A DNA stretch of 64,000 nucleotides, from the NCBI RefSeq assembly GCF_001311175.1, contig NZ_BBAI01000005.1, positions 22,210 to 86,209 on the forward strand, written 5' to 3'. The notes under the pieces are model-generated. The model worked only from the letters and a program-made list of their open reading frames with translations. It did no database searches and was not told the origin of the DNA. Below, piece after piece: positions 40,050 through 48,883 of the stretch (its first letter is position 1; each line of letters starts with the position of its first letter). The DNA is from Lacticaseibacillus pantheris DSM 15945 = JCM 12539 = NBRC 106106. Lineage in GTDB: Bacteria > Bacillota > Bacilli > Lactobacillales > Lactobacillaceae. A program made the translations under genes and the position numbers.

Positions 40050-40302
40050 ATGCATTTTTTTATGGGCATTAATCGTTGGTGCGCTAATTGGTGCAATTGC
40101 TGGTGCCATCACCAGCAAGGGTCACTCAATGGGGTGGATCGCGAATATTATTGCTGGTCTACTGGGCTCCGTCGTCGGTGAGGCGATTCTGGGGCACTGG
40201 GGGCCGCAACTAGCGGGGATGGCGCTGATTCCATCCATTATTGGGGCGGTCATTCTGGTGGCAATCGTGTCACTGATCGCCGGTCGTTCGGATCATCATT
40301 AG
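40050..40302 (+). CDS. GlsB/YeaQ/YmgE-family small membrane protein
   Basis: About 83 residues with three hydrophobic, glycine-rich segments (ALIVGALIGAIAGAITSKGH, NIIAGLLGSVVGEAIL, SIIGAVILVAIVSLIAG), typical of the transglycosylase-associated/stress membrane family. One extra T at 40055-40061 hides its start MHFLWALI. GAAGGGGG precedes it. The family often goes with general stress proteins; the function is unknown. The next small gene follows by 12 bases. Confidence 0.8.
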
Positions 40303-40314
40303 GGGGACGAGTAC

Positions 40315-40455
40315 ATGGACACAGTAAAAACAGTGTTTAAATTTATGTTGGCTAGCACCTTGATTGTTGGTGGTGTGCTGGTAGCCGGAACCGTCATGGC
40401 CGCTAAGGGCATCGACGGTCTGGGCGACAAACTCCAGGCAAAGCTGCACGGTTAA
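40315..40455 (+). CDS. Very small membrane or exported protein, 46 residues
   Basis: MDTVKTVFKFMLASTLIVGG opens a single hydrophobic helix, then a short hydrophilic tail (GIDGLGDKLQAKLHG). AGGGGGACG precedes the start, and a strong terminator follows the stop. Probably cotranscribed with the YeaQ-like gene. The family is not recognised. Confidence 0.6.
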   Translation: MDTVKTVFKFMLASTLIVGGVLVAGTVMAAKGIDGLGDKLQAKLHG

Positions 40456-40464
40456 CCGGATAGC

Positions 40465-40496
40465 AAAGGCCACCCCACAAATGCGGGGTGGCCTTT
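40465..40496. terminator. Bidirectional terminator
   Basis: AAAGGCCACCCC (40465-40476) pairs perfectly with GGGGTGGCCTTT (40485-40496), lying between convergent genes. Confidence 0.85.
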
Positions 40497-40513
40497 ACTA
40501 TTGGTGTCAGTAG

Positions 40514-41071
40514 TTAGTCGACCCGGACTATCTTACCCACTGCAATCGGCAAGGTGACGTGGGCGTCGAACATCCCCACCATTCCGGCGACGCTGTCTGG
40601 CAACTGGAGGTCGGCCGGTACGCCGTGGATGTAGATAACGCGGCGGTCCAGCTGCAGGTCGCGACTACCAAACGCATTGGCAAAGTTATCCTGCAGTTCG
40701 GCCAGTGGCACGACTTTGGTGTACGCAAAGTGGCCATCGGCGTCTGCCACGGGGTAGCGGTCGTGCGGGATGTCCATGTGTTCCGGCGCGTCGTCAAACG
40801 GGACCATCGTGGTACCCGACACGGACTCGGTTTCCATCAGGTCGACAAAGCCGTCGCCGTTCACGTCCTGGGCGGCCGTGGCGATTTCCGCAGCGCGGCC
40901 ATCCGGGAATCCGTGGAAGTGTTCCCAATGCTCGGTGCTGGCGGGTGTGCCAAACATCTCGATGGTGATGGTTAGTTCGGTGTCCGTTAGCTCTAAGCTG
41001 GCGGTACCATGCGCACTGGTGCCGATTTTGTTTGCGTTTAACGGGACGATTTCTGCTTTGTAAGTAGTCAT
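40514..41071 (-). CDS. Unknown protein with an EF-hand-like calcium loop
   Basis: 185 residues. It has a beta-rich first half (THGTASLELTDTELTITIEM-like pattern) containing EHWEHFHGFPDG, then DVNGDGFVDLMETE. The latter fits the canonical EF-hand loop at positions 1, 3, 5, 6, 8, 9 and 12. There is no signal peptide. The histidine cluster and layout resemble CHRD or superoxide-dismutase-like folds, but I am not sure. ATG at 41071 follows GAGGAGG. It is divergent from a Crp/Fnr gene, with an FNR-like box between. Confidence 0.65.
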   Translation of the reverse strand: MTTYKAEIVPLNANKIGTSAHGTASLELTDTELTITIEMFGTPASTEHWEHFHGFPDGRAAEIATAAQDVNGDGFVDLMETESVSGTTMVPFDDAPEHMDIPHDRYPVADADGHFAYTKVVPLAELQDNFANAFGSRDLQLDRRVIYIHGVPADLQLPDSVAGMVGMFDAHVTLPIAVGKIVRVD

Positions 41072-41130
41072 TACTATTTTCCTCCTCGTAATTGTTACGC
41101 TCAGTGTACGTCCAAACGCGTATACTGTAA

Positions 41131-41144
41131 TTGACATTTATCAA
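41131..41144. promoter_or_regulatory. FNR-like box between divergent genes
   Basis: TTGACATTTATCAA matches TTGAT-N4-ATCAA at nine of ten fixed bases, and flanking AA/TT extend the symmetry. It lies between the EF-hand protein gene and the Crp/Fnr gene, so that regulator likely binds it. Confidence 0.65.
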
Positions 41145-41166
41145 TTCGCTGTGGAGGCTACTAACT

Positions 41167-41807
41167 ATGCATGATCCCCGTCAGTGCGTCGCCGGCGCGC
41201 CCATCTTTGCCGGCTTACCAGACCCCATTATCGCTCAGATTGCGGCCATATCGACCCACCAGCAGCCCGTCCGCAAAGGTGAATTGTTGTACGCGGCAGG
41301 GACGACCGCGGACCGGCTGCTGGTGGTGGACAGCGGTCGGGTGAAGGTGTTCCGGACTGCCGCGGACGGTACGGAACAAATCATGTACTTTCTCGCCGGT
41401 CACGCGGTGGACAGCGAGGCGGCTTTGTTCATGGACGTAGAACACCAGAACTCGGCTGTGGCCACGGAGGACGCCCGGGTGTGTTCGATTCGCCGGGACG
41501 ACTTCCGAACGTTGGTGGCGAACACACCGCAACTCGCGGTCAACCTCCTGAGCGCCTTTGGTAGTCGCTGACCACGCTTGAAAACCGTAGCGCGGGGCTC
41601 GGTACGTTAACGGCACACGCGCGGTTGCTCCGCTACTTGGAAGATACGGGTGCCCGCCTGCGGACCGATTACTTCCGGTTACCGATGAGTAAACGCGACC
41701 TGGCGGGGTGGCTGAGCATCACGCCGGAGACGCTCAGCCGTAACCTGAAGCGCCTGGTGCGGGAGGGTCGTATCGAGATGCAGGGGCAGATGGTGCGGTT
41801 ATTGTAA
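41167..41807 (+). CDS. Crp/Fnr-family transcriptional regulator
   Basis: About 213 residues: a cyclic-nucleotide-binding fold (GELLYAAGTTADRLLVVDSG, IMYFLAGHAV) and a C-terminal helix-turn-helix (SKRDLAGWLSITPETLSRNL). One C is missing near 41568; adding it gives SAFGSRLTTLENRS and joins the halves. The site GGAGG precedes ATG 41167. A single Cys near the N-terminus (QCVAG) does not make a full FNR cluster, so oxygen sensing is not shown. An FNR-like box lies just upstream. Confidence 0.88.
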
Positions 41808-41813
41808 GCGCGG

Positions 41814-42468
41814 CTATCGGTATGTAGCCTGCATTTCACCCCAGATGGTGCTGATAAAATCGGCGTTGTCGGCAAACGCCGCGGCTGTGGCGGTTGGGTC
41901 ACGCAGCGTCCCACGAACCGCCCCGGTCAGGTACGACGTCAACACCGCCTGGGCCGCCACCGTATCAATCGAGTCATCGGTGAGGGACGTAATCACGCTC
42001 CGAACGAATAGGTGGTCCTGCTGGTACAAAGTCGTAGCATGAGCCGTATCCGTGATTACGGCTGCGGCCATGTCGGTCTCCAGCTGCGTAATAATGCCCG
42101 CCTGAAAATTACGGTAGCCACTATTCAACTTTGCCGCCAAGTCGGGACGGGCAGCGCGTAAATCGTTATGCAAAACGGGTGACATCGAACCCAACAATAG
42201 CAACGTGTTGATTCGGGTACGGACGTACTGGGCGGGACTGGGGTCAACTGTACTAAGAGTATTAGCGGCAATAAATTGCAGGTGCCGGCCAATCGCCGCA
42301 TCCACGATTTCGTCCTTATTACTGAAGTAGAGGTACAAAGTGGCACGGCTGACTCCAGCAAGACTGGCAAGCCGATTCATTGATAGTTTGGCAAAGCCGT
42401 GGGCAACCACCACATGGTTTAACGTGATGGTCAGCGCGGTTTTTTTTGTCGTCCTTATTCGTGGGCAT
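41814..42468 (-). CDS. TetR-family repressor
   Basis: About 217 residues: an N-terminal helix-turn-helix (FAKLSMNRLASLAGVSRATLYLYF) and a variable C-terminal ligand domain. The eight-T run at 42440-42447 has one extra base; correction gives MPTNKDDKKTALTITLNHVV with a GGAGGAATTT leader. It is divergent from the SDR reductase gene by 111 bases and is probably its repressor. The gap holds several AT-rich partial repeats but no clean palindrome. Confidence 0.85.
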
Positions 42469-42579
42469 GAAATTCCTCCTTGACATTTCTCTGAACAAAT
42501 TATACAGTTTCGTGTGTAAATTGTCTAATAAGTTTGTCAAAATTAATGACGGATGGTTTTAACCCGAGGGAGAGTAAAT

Positions 42580-43593
42580 ATGAATAACAAAACGATTGTG
42601 GTTACTGGTGGCTCCGGCTTCGTAGCGGGGTGGGTGATTCGGGATTTGTTACAGCACGACTATACTGTCCGCGCTTCGTTACGGAACATGCGCAAAGCGG
42701 ACCGGGTAACCGGTAGCGTTACGCGTGGGTTACCAGCAGAGCAGGCCACGCGCCTCAGTTTCTTTACCGCTGACTTAACCAGTACGGATGGGTGGGCGGC
42801 AGGAATGCACGGCGCGGATGCCGTTATGCACGTTGCTTCGCCTTTGGGCCACGGCACCGAGTCAACGGCAGAAATGGTCCGTGTTGCTCGGGGCGGGACG
42901 CTTAATGTCCTACAGGCAGCACATGACGCAGGGGTCACCCGGGTGGTCATGACCAGCTCTCAAGCAGCATCAACCGCCCCAACTAGTGTGGGTGATCAGT
43001 TATTGGATGAAGAATACTGGTCACCGGAAGATAATCCCGAGCTAGACCCTTACCGGCGGTCCAAAATTGCGGCAGAAAAGGCCGCGTGGCATTTTGCGCG
43101 GGAACAGGGGATGGAACTCACCACGATTATGCCCGGTGCTATCTTTGGTCCCATTCTGACTCCAGACCAAATTAGTTCAGACAGTATTCTGCTGACAATG
43201 TTGCGCGGGCAGCACCTGGTACCCAAAGTGCCGATGGAAATCACTGACGTTCGCGATTTGGCGACCTTACACCGGCTGGCGCTGTCTAATCCGGCTGCTG
43301 TAGGACACCGGTATTTGGCTGCGGATCAGTTGATGACCATGCCGTCAGTGCTGGCCACGTACCGGCAGGCGTTTCCAGAGCTACACCTGCACTTTGTGGC
43401 CGCACCCAACTGGACGGTGCGGTTGATGTCGCGGTTTGTACCCTCGTTACGGACACTGGTACCGATGCTACGGCGCCGCTATCGGCACACAACGGCCGCG
43501 GCGCAGCGTGATTTGAGTTGGACTCAGCACACGCCCGCAGAAACCGTTTTGGACGCAGCGCGGTCACTAATGGATGCCGGGTTGGTGAAGTAG
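42580..43593 (+). CDS. NAD(P)-dependent extended SDR reductase (dihydroflavonol-reductase type)
   Basis: 337 residues: N-terminal Rossmann motif VVTGGSGFVAGW, NADP-type basic patch (SLRNMRKADR), and the active-site YRRSK (Tyr and Lys) near residue 165. The family reduces aldehydes, ketones or flavonoid-like compounds; the substrate is unknown. ATG 42580 follows GAGGGAGAG. It is divergent from the TetR gene that likely controls it, and the gene is intact. Confidence 0.87.
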   Translation: MNNKTIVVTGGSGFVAGWVIRDLLQHDYTVRASLRNMRKADRVTGSVTRGLPAEQATRLSFFTADLTSTDGWAAGMHGADAVMHVASPLGHGTESTAEMVRVARGGTLNVLQAAHDAGVTRVVMTSSQAASTAPTSVGDQLLDEEYWSPEDNPELDPYRRSKIAAEKAAWHFAREQGMELTTIMPGAIFGPILTPDQISSDSILLTMLRGQHLVPKVPMEITDVRDLATLHRLALSNPAAVGHRYLAADQLMTMPSVLATYRQAFPELHLHFVAAPNWTVRLMSRFVPSLRTLVPMLRRRYRHTTAAAQRDLSWTQHTPAETVLDAARSLMDAGLVK

Positions 43594-43599
43594 GCGCCG

Positions 43600-43864
43600 C
43601 TAGTCGTCTTCGTGCATCCATTTGTCAAAGTTTGGTGACTGCTTTGCGTCGTAATGTCCGTTTTGATCGAAGATAACGCGCACGTGGGGAATATGTTGTG
43701 TCAACTCAAGCCAATTAGGTGCGGGGGGAATTTGGTAATAACGCACTGGTCGTGGCTTTCGCTGAAATAGACCCTGTCACCAGTATGCAACTCCAGTTTT
43801 CTACGTATAGATGAGGTAGCTCTTTCCGCTCGTCTCTCGTTAATACTGTAGTAAGGATGGGCAT
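43600..43864 (-). CDS. Small AbrB/MazE-like protein, frame broken
   Basis: Reading three frames in turn gives a coherent 87-residue protein: MPILTTVLTRDERKELP, then KLELHTGDRVYFSES, then RYYQIPPAPNWLELTQHIP and a C-terminus FDKWMHEDD ending at 43600. The breaks correspond to a missing A near 43795 and a missing G near 43752. The beta-rich pattern (LELHTGDRVYF) resembles AbrB/MazE DNA-binding swapped hairpins, which is a weak inference. The start is uncertain: ATG 43864 has no good site. No toxin partner is seen. Confidence 0.45.
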
Positions 43865-43963
43865 ATTTTTCTACTTTCGCCAGCATTAATACTTTCGCGG
43901 GCAACTCAAGTGATACCGTTGGGCCAATTGAGATTCAAGTAAGAAAAAAATTGTTATTGTACC

Positions 43964-44056
43964 TGCAAACGCTTTCTATAACTGCCGCTTTCCGGTGAGC
44001 CTTTAACGTATAGACCCGAAAAAGAAAATGTTTTTTTAATTCAGAAAGCGTTTACA
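43964..44056 (+). promoter_or_regulatory. Two cre sites upstream of the lac operon
   Basis: TGCAAACGCTTTCT (43964-43977) and AGAAAGCGTTTACA (44043-44056) each match the CcpA consensus with one deviation. The second overlaps a TTTACA -35-like box, with a TTATAA/TATAAC -10 around 44076. This means glucose repression of the lac genes. Confidence 0.7.
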
Positions 44057-44107
44057 AATTCAGTTAGTGCGTTTATTATAACCTTTGTAAAGAGCAACAG
44101 CATAAAC

Positions 44108-44136
44108 GGATCGTTACTACTCAACTAGGCGTAACC
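44108..44136 (+). promoter_or_regulatory. RAT site (ribonucleic antiterminator) of the lac operon
   Basis: GGATCGTTACTAC, a short spacer and AGGCGTAACC follow the LicT/LacT/BglG RAT pattern, and the site overlaps the left arm of the terminator that follows. The antiterminator LacT encoded at 46050 should bind this RNA and prevent the terminator. Confidence 0.8.
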
Positions 44137-44184
44137 GTGGCTGACGGCGCTGGTAATACCAGCGGTGTAACCACGGTTATTTTT
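44131..44184 (+). terminator. Conditional terminator in the lac leader
   Basis: TAACCGTGG pairs with CCACGGTTA, with an inner stem CGCTGG/CCAGCG, followed by five T. It competes with the RAT hairpin. Confidence 0.82.
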
Positions 44185-44283
44185 GTGCGCTCAGATAGCT
44201 AATAATTACGTGAATGCCCCCGGGGTGCTCTGAACAATGCAATTATTCATTGTTACTAGCGATGCTGAAAGAAGGAAAGAGTC

Positions 44284-46022
44284 ATGCAATTTATTATCTC
44301 AAGGCTTGAAAAGCATCAAAAGCTGTTCGAGAAAATCTCGCGCAACATTTACTTAATGGCAATTAAAGATGGCTTTATTGCTGCAATGCCAATCATCCTG
44401 TTCTCCAGTGTGTTCATTCTGTTGTCAAATGTACCACCACTAATTGGTATTACAATTCCAACTGATCTCAACGCGTGGTTCAACAAGATTTATAACTACA
44501 CCATGGGTTTTGTGGGCTTCTATGTAGCGGGGACCACCGCTAAGGCGTTAACTGGTCCATTAACCAGCGCATGAAGGGTGGACGTTTCATCAACAATACC
44601 TCCACCATGATGGCCGCGATGGTTGGCTTCATGCTACTGGCCATCGGCACGACTAAGGCGGGTAACTACCAGGCGGGTTTCTTTGGTACGGATGGTATTC
44701 TGTCGGCATTCGTAGCCGCCTTTGTCACCGTTTGGGTATACCAGTTCTGTGTTTCTCGTGACCTAACCATCAAGCTACCAAAGGAAGTACCTGGCGCCAT
44801 TTCGCAAACGTTCCGGGACATCATTCCGTTTGGGATGGCTACCTTGATTTTTTTCTTTGATTGATGTGGCTGCACGGGCATGGCTGTCCGTACCGTTTGC
44901 ACAGGTGATTCAGACCGTACTTGCACCAATTTTCAAAGGGGCCGACACTTACCCGGGGATTATGTTTGTTGAGTTCCTCATCCCCCTGTTCTGGTTCATG
45001 GGTATTCATGGTCCGTCCGTGGTTAAGCCAGCCATTGAGTCAGCTTTGTTTGGTAACACTACGGCTAACTTGGCATTATTCAAGGCGGGGCATTTTCCTA
45101 TCCACGCCCTGTCCGAAAACTTTTTGAACTTTGTGGGTGAATTGGGCGGCACTGGTGCAACCTTCGTGGTACCGATTCTCTTCTTACTATTTGCCCGGTC
45201 AAAGCAGCTTAAAGCTATTGGGACGCGTCGGTCGTACCAGTAATGTTCGCCGTGAACGAGCCATTACTATTTGGTGCACCAATTGTGCTGAACCCGTACT
45301 TCCTGGTTCCATTTGTCATCGCGCCGATGGTGAACGTGGCCATTGGTAAGTTGTTCATTGACTTGCACCTGATGCGTGGGTTTATGTACGTGCTGTCATG
45401 GGCATTGCCTGGGCCAATTGGGGCATTCCTAGACACCAACTTCCAGTGGAGTTCACTGGTACTTATGGCGATACTGTTAATCCTTGATGCCCTGATTTAC
45501 CTACCGTTCATTAAGGCGTATGACGCTACTTTGATTTTGCAGGAACAGGGCCAAGGTGCCGTGGCGGTTGCTGGAGCCACCGATGGTCCGGCCGTTGCTG
45601 AAGCTACAACAGCGACGGAAGCCACAGCCACTACGACTGCCGATACTGTCGACAAGGCAGACGAGCAGCCACTCAAGAAACTTGACCAGCAGCTTAAGGT
45701 GCTAGTACTTTGTGCCGGTGGTGGCACTAGTGAGCAACTGGCGAACGCACTGGTCGAAGGCGCGAAGGCGACCGGTGAACCGATTGTTGCGACTGCGGGT
45801 GCATATGGCTCGCACCACGATATTCTGCCGAATTACGACCTCGTGGTGTTGGCCCCGCAGGTTCGTACGTATTACAGCGATTTGAAGGCCGATACTGATA
45901 AACTGGGTATTAAGCTCGTGGCCACTAAGGGTCAGCAATACATTGCGCTGACGCACGATCCGGCCAACGCCGTAAAGTTTGTCCTGGACGCGGTCAACAA
46001 TACTGAGGACGATAAGGGGTAG
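44284..46022 (+). CDS. lacE: PTS lactose-type IIC-IIB protein
   Basis: About 580 residues: a Lac-family IIC membrane domain ([53 protein letters not shown]), an Ala/Thr-rich linker, and a C-terminal IIB domain with the phospho-cysteine ([18 protein letters not shown]). Three breaks: a missing T near 44556, an extra T in 44848-44854, and a missing base near 45221. GAAGGAAAG precedes the start. It is first in the order lacE-lacT-lacF-lacG. It imports and phosphorylates lactose or a related beta-galactoside. Confidence 0.92.
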
Positions 46023-46049
46023 TTAGAATAATAATAGTAGGAGGACACC

Positions 46050-46913
46050 ATGAAGTTAATAGTTCGGCAGATCTATAACAACAACAGTGCCCTAGTCACA
46101 GTCGGTGAAGGTAAGGAAGCCGTCATTCAGGGTAAAGGCATTGGTTTTGGAAAGCGTAAGGGCGATGTCATCGACGCCAGTAACGCTAGCAAAATTCTTT
46201 ATCTAGATGACAGCCGGGTACGCGGTCAGTTTGCGAGTTTATTGAAAAATGTACCCATTGATATTGTGGTGACCGTCTTTGGCGCGGTTGATCAGGCTAA
46301 GCGTGACTACCACATGCAGCTGCTGAACTATGTGTACATTACGCTGACTGACCACGTGTTTCAGATGTATAAACGGTTGATGGACGGCCGTTACCAGCCA
46401 AGTGTCGTGCCAGACATCCATGACCGGTTTCCGGCCGAGTACGCGGTGGCCCAAGCAACTTTGGCGTCGATTAACCGAGCTCTGAACGTGCAGTTCCCAC
46501 AAGCCGAAGTAAAAAGTTTGGCTTTACACTTCATCAACGCTCAGGGCGAGGAGAACGACGATACGGTTGCTGCTACTCCAGATATGACTACTGAGGTTAA
46601 TAACACGGTTAAATCCGTGTTCAGTAGATATCATATTCAGCGCAACGTGGCGAACCAGAACTACTTTGACCGCCTCATGATTCACTTGCAGTACATGGTG
46701 GAACGGGTGAAAGCCAACGACCAGGACGCCCAAACACTGAGCTCGGAAATCTACCGGGAGTACCAGCAGAAATTTCCACGGTCGTACGGGATTGCTGCCG
46801 AGATTGCTGACCAGCTGGAAAAGCAACTCCAGGTACAGTTGACGGAGAACGAACGGTTGTACTTCATCATCCACATTCAACGTTTAATTCAAGAAAATGA
46901 CGCACAGGAATAA
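46050..46913 (+). CDS. lacT: BglG/LicT-family transcription antiterminator
   Basis: 287 residues: an N-terminal RNA-binding CAT domain (MKLIVRQIYNNNSALV, GIGFGKRKGD) and two PRD domains with the expected histidines (LTDHVFQMYK, SLALHFINA, MIHLQYMVER, FIIHIQRLI). When sugar is present it binds the RAT RNA at 44108-44136 and allows read-through. AGGAGG precedes the start. Its place inside the operon, after lacE, makes the loop self-reinforcing. The gene is intact. Confidence 0.93.
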   Translation: MKLIVRQIYNNNSALVTVGEGKEAVIQGKGIGFGKRKGDVIDASNASKILYLDDSRVRGQFASLLKNVPIDIVVTVFGAVDQAKRDYHMQLLNYVYITLTDHVFQMYKRLMDGRYQPSVVPDIHDRFPAEYAVAQATLASINRALNVQFPQAEVKSLALHFINAQGEENDDTVAATPDMTTEVNNTVKSVFSRYHIQRNVANQNYFDRLMIHLQYMVERVKANDQDAQTLSSEIYREYQQKFPRSYGIAAEIADQLEKQLQVQLTENERLYFIIHIQRLIQENDAQE

Positions 46914-46937
46914 CGTAGTCGCAGGGGGTAATTGATT

Positions 46938-47291
46938 ATGGCAACAAAGAAAGAAATTTCCATGACGGGGTTCGACATCGTCGCGTACGCGGGTGACGCC
47001 GAGACAGACTTGCTGGATGCACTCGACTCAGCACACAAAGGCAAGTTTGACCACGCACGTGAACTAGTTAAGTCCGCGGAAGAGTCAATTAACCTTGCCC
47101 ACAACACGCAGACCAAATTATTGAGTGCCGAAGCCGGTGGTCAGGAGATGGACGTGACGTTCATCATGGTGCACGCGCAGGACACGTTAATGACCACGAT
47201 GATGCTCAAAAATGAGGCCAAGTACTTCATTGATGAATATGAACGTATTCATGATTTAGAACAAAAGTTGGCCGACCATACTCGCAATTAA
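46938..47291 (+). CDS. lacF: PTS lactose-type IIA protein
   Basis: 117 residues of the all-helical EIIA-Lac family. His79 in FIMVHAQDTLM is the phosphorylated residue. In many relatives the motif is HAQDHLM, so the second histidine is Thr here. GGGGGTAATTG precedes the start at 46938. It lies 24 bases after lacT and 18 before lacG. Confidence 0.92.
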   Translation: MATKKEISMTGFDIVAYAGDAETDLLDALDSAHKGKFDHARELVKSAEESINLAHNTQTKLLSAEAGGQEMDVTFIMVHAQDTLMTTMMLKNEAKYFIDEYERIHDLEQKLADHTRN

Positions 47292-47309
47292 GATGGGGGT
47301 AAATGAACC

Positions 47310-48734
47310 GTGGAATCATTATTGAAACGTGTTAAGCAGTTGCCAGATGGCTTTGTATGGGGTGGGGCCACCGCCGCGTACCAAGTCGAGGGTGCAACCA
47401 AAGTCGATGGTAAGGGTAAGACCATGTGGGATGACTATTTAGCGGCGCAGGGCCGGTTTAGTCCGGATCCCGCTAGCGACTTCTACCATCGTTACCCTGA
47501 GGATATTGAGCTGGCCAAGCTCTACGGACTGAACGCTGTCCGGGTATCAATCGCCTGGTCACGAATCTTCCCAGATGGAGCGGGTGAGCCCAATACAGCG
47601 GGAGTAGCGTATTACCACCGCCTGTTTGCGGACTGTATTGCGAACGGCGTGACGCCTTACGTTTCCTTACACCACTTTGACACGCCCAAGCGGCTGTTTG
47701 ATGACGGTGATTGGCTGAACCGTGCGACTATTGATGCTTTTGTGCGGTACGCCGATTTCTGTTTCGGTGAGTTTACCGAAGTGCAGAATTGGTTCACCAT
47801 CAACGAACTAATTTCACTGGCCTTTTCGCAGTATATCCAGGGTAACTTCCCACCCAGCCACCACTTTGACGTGACTAGCGGTATTCAGGCGCAACATAAT
47901 GAGTTGCTGGCACACGCACGGGTAGTAAACCTGTTCAAGGAGAAGGGGTATGCCGGGCGCATCGGTTTAATTCACGTATTACAGCCGGTTTACGCGTATC
48001 CAGAAACGCCGGCCAACCAACACGCGGCGGATTTGGAAGATGCCTTCATGAACCGTTTCTTACTGGATGGTACCTTTAAGGGTGAGTATACCGATGCCAC
48101 CATGGCACTGATTGATGAATTGTTGGACGCTAATGACGCGCACCTAACGATTGAACCTGGCGATATGGAGATTATTAAGGCCGCTTCCACCCAGAATGAT
48201 TACTTTGGTATGAACTACTACCAGCCTTCGTTTGTTACCGCCTATGCTGGTGAGAGTACGAATAGCTTCAATGGCACTGGTGAGAAGGGGACTAGCGCGT
48301 TCAAGTTTAAGGGCGTGGGTCAGCATGTGAAGAAGCCGGGTGTGGACCAAACCGACTGGGATTGGAATATTTATCCGGAGGGTATGTATGACATGCTCAA
48401 GCGGGTTGCAACCGAGTATCCCAACAGTAAAACCATCTACATTACGGAAAATGGCTTGGGGTACAAGGACGAGTATCAGGGCGTGGGTCAACTAATTAAC
48501 GACGATAAACGGATTGATTTTATTGACCGACACGTTGAAGCGCTACTCCAAGCGCGCGTGGAAGGTGTTGACGTTCAGGGCTACTTTGTTTGGTCGCTAC
48601 AAGACCAGTTTTCCTGGGCCAATGGTTATAATAAGCGTTATGGCTTGTTCTACGTCAACTTTGATACGCAGGCGCGTGAGATTAAAAAGAGTACCTTGTG
48701 GTTTCGTGAGCTAGGACGGACAATTGGCGGCTAG
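47310..48734 (+). CDS. lacG: 6-phospho-beta-galactosidase (GH1)
   Basis: A 474-residue intact glycoside hydrolase family 1 enzyme. FTINEL carries acid/base Glu166, ITENGLG the nucleophile Glu380, and the C-terminal KKSTLWF is the phosphate-binding loop region of the 6-phospho enzymes. It splits lactose 6-phosphate into galactose 6-phosphate and glucose. A 6-phospho-beta-glucosidase cannot be fully excluded, but the Lac-type PTS partner supports LacG. GTG at 47310 follows GGGGG. Confidence 0.9.
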   Translation: MESLLKRVKQLPDGFVWGGATAAYQVEGATKVDGKGKTMWDDYLAAQGRFSPDPASDFYHRYPEDIELAKLYGLNAVRVSIAWSRIFPDGAGEPNTAGVAYYHRLFADCIANGVTPYVSLHHFDTPKRLFDDGDWLNRATIDAFVRYADFCFGEFTEVQNWFTINELISLAFSQYIQGNFPPSHHFDVTSGIQAQHNELLAHARVVNLFKEKGYAGRIGLIHVLQPVYAYPETPANQHAADLEDAFMNRFLLDGTFKGEYTDATMALIDELLDANDAHLTIEPGDMEIIKAASTQNDYFGMNYYQPSFVTAYAGESTNSFNGTGEKGTSAFKFKGVGQHVKKPGVDQTDWDWNIYPEGMYDMLKRVATEYPNSKTIYITENGLGYKDEYQGVGQLINDDKRIDFIDRHVEALLQARVEGVDVQGYFVWSLQDQFSWANGYNKRYGLFYVNFDTQAREIKKSTLWFRELGRTIGG

Positions 48735-48764
48735 TCACCCCGACCAATGCCGACTGTCCAGTTG

Positions 48765-48780
48765 CTGGTTCTAGAACCAG
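48765..48780. promoter_or_regulatory. Perfect 16-bp palindrome downstream of lacG
   Basis: CTGGTTCTAGAACCAG is a perfect palindrome without spacer. It lies 31 bases after lacG and about 100 before the orphan IIC gene. It could be a dimeric regulator site for that gene. Confidence 0.35.
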
Positions 48781-48803
48781 GACGTAAACTAATGCATGAC
48801 ACT

Positions 48804-48846
48804 AAGCCCCGCCGGAATTTCCCCAATCGGGATTCAGACGGGGCTT
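48804..48846 (+). terminator. Hairpin between lacG and the orphan IIC
   Basis: AAGCCCCG (48804-48811) pairs with CGGGGCTT (48839-48846). There is no clear T tract, so it may act as a weak terminator or an mRNA-end stabiliser. Confidence 0.5.
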
Positions 48847-48883
48847 GGCGCGTGTTGCGGTTGAACCAGGAAGGAAGCGCGTA

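Noticed and set aside
43600..43864. Toxin-antitoxin pair
   Set aside because: The small AbrB/MazE-like gene has no toxin partner: one side is an SDR reductase, the other a regulatory gap.
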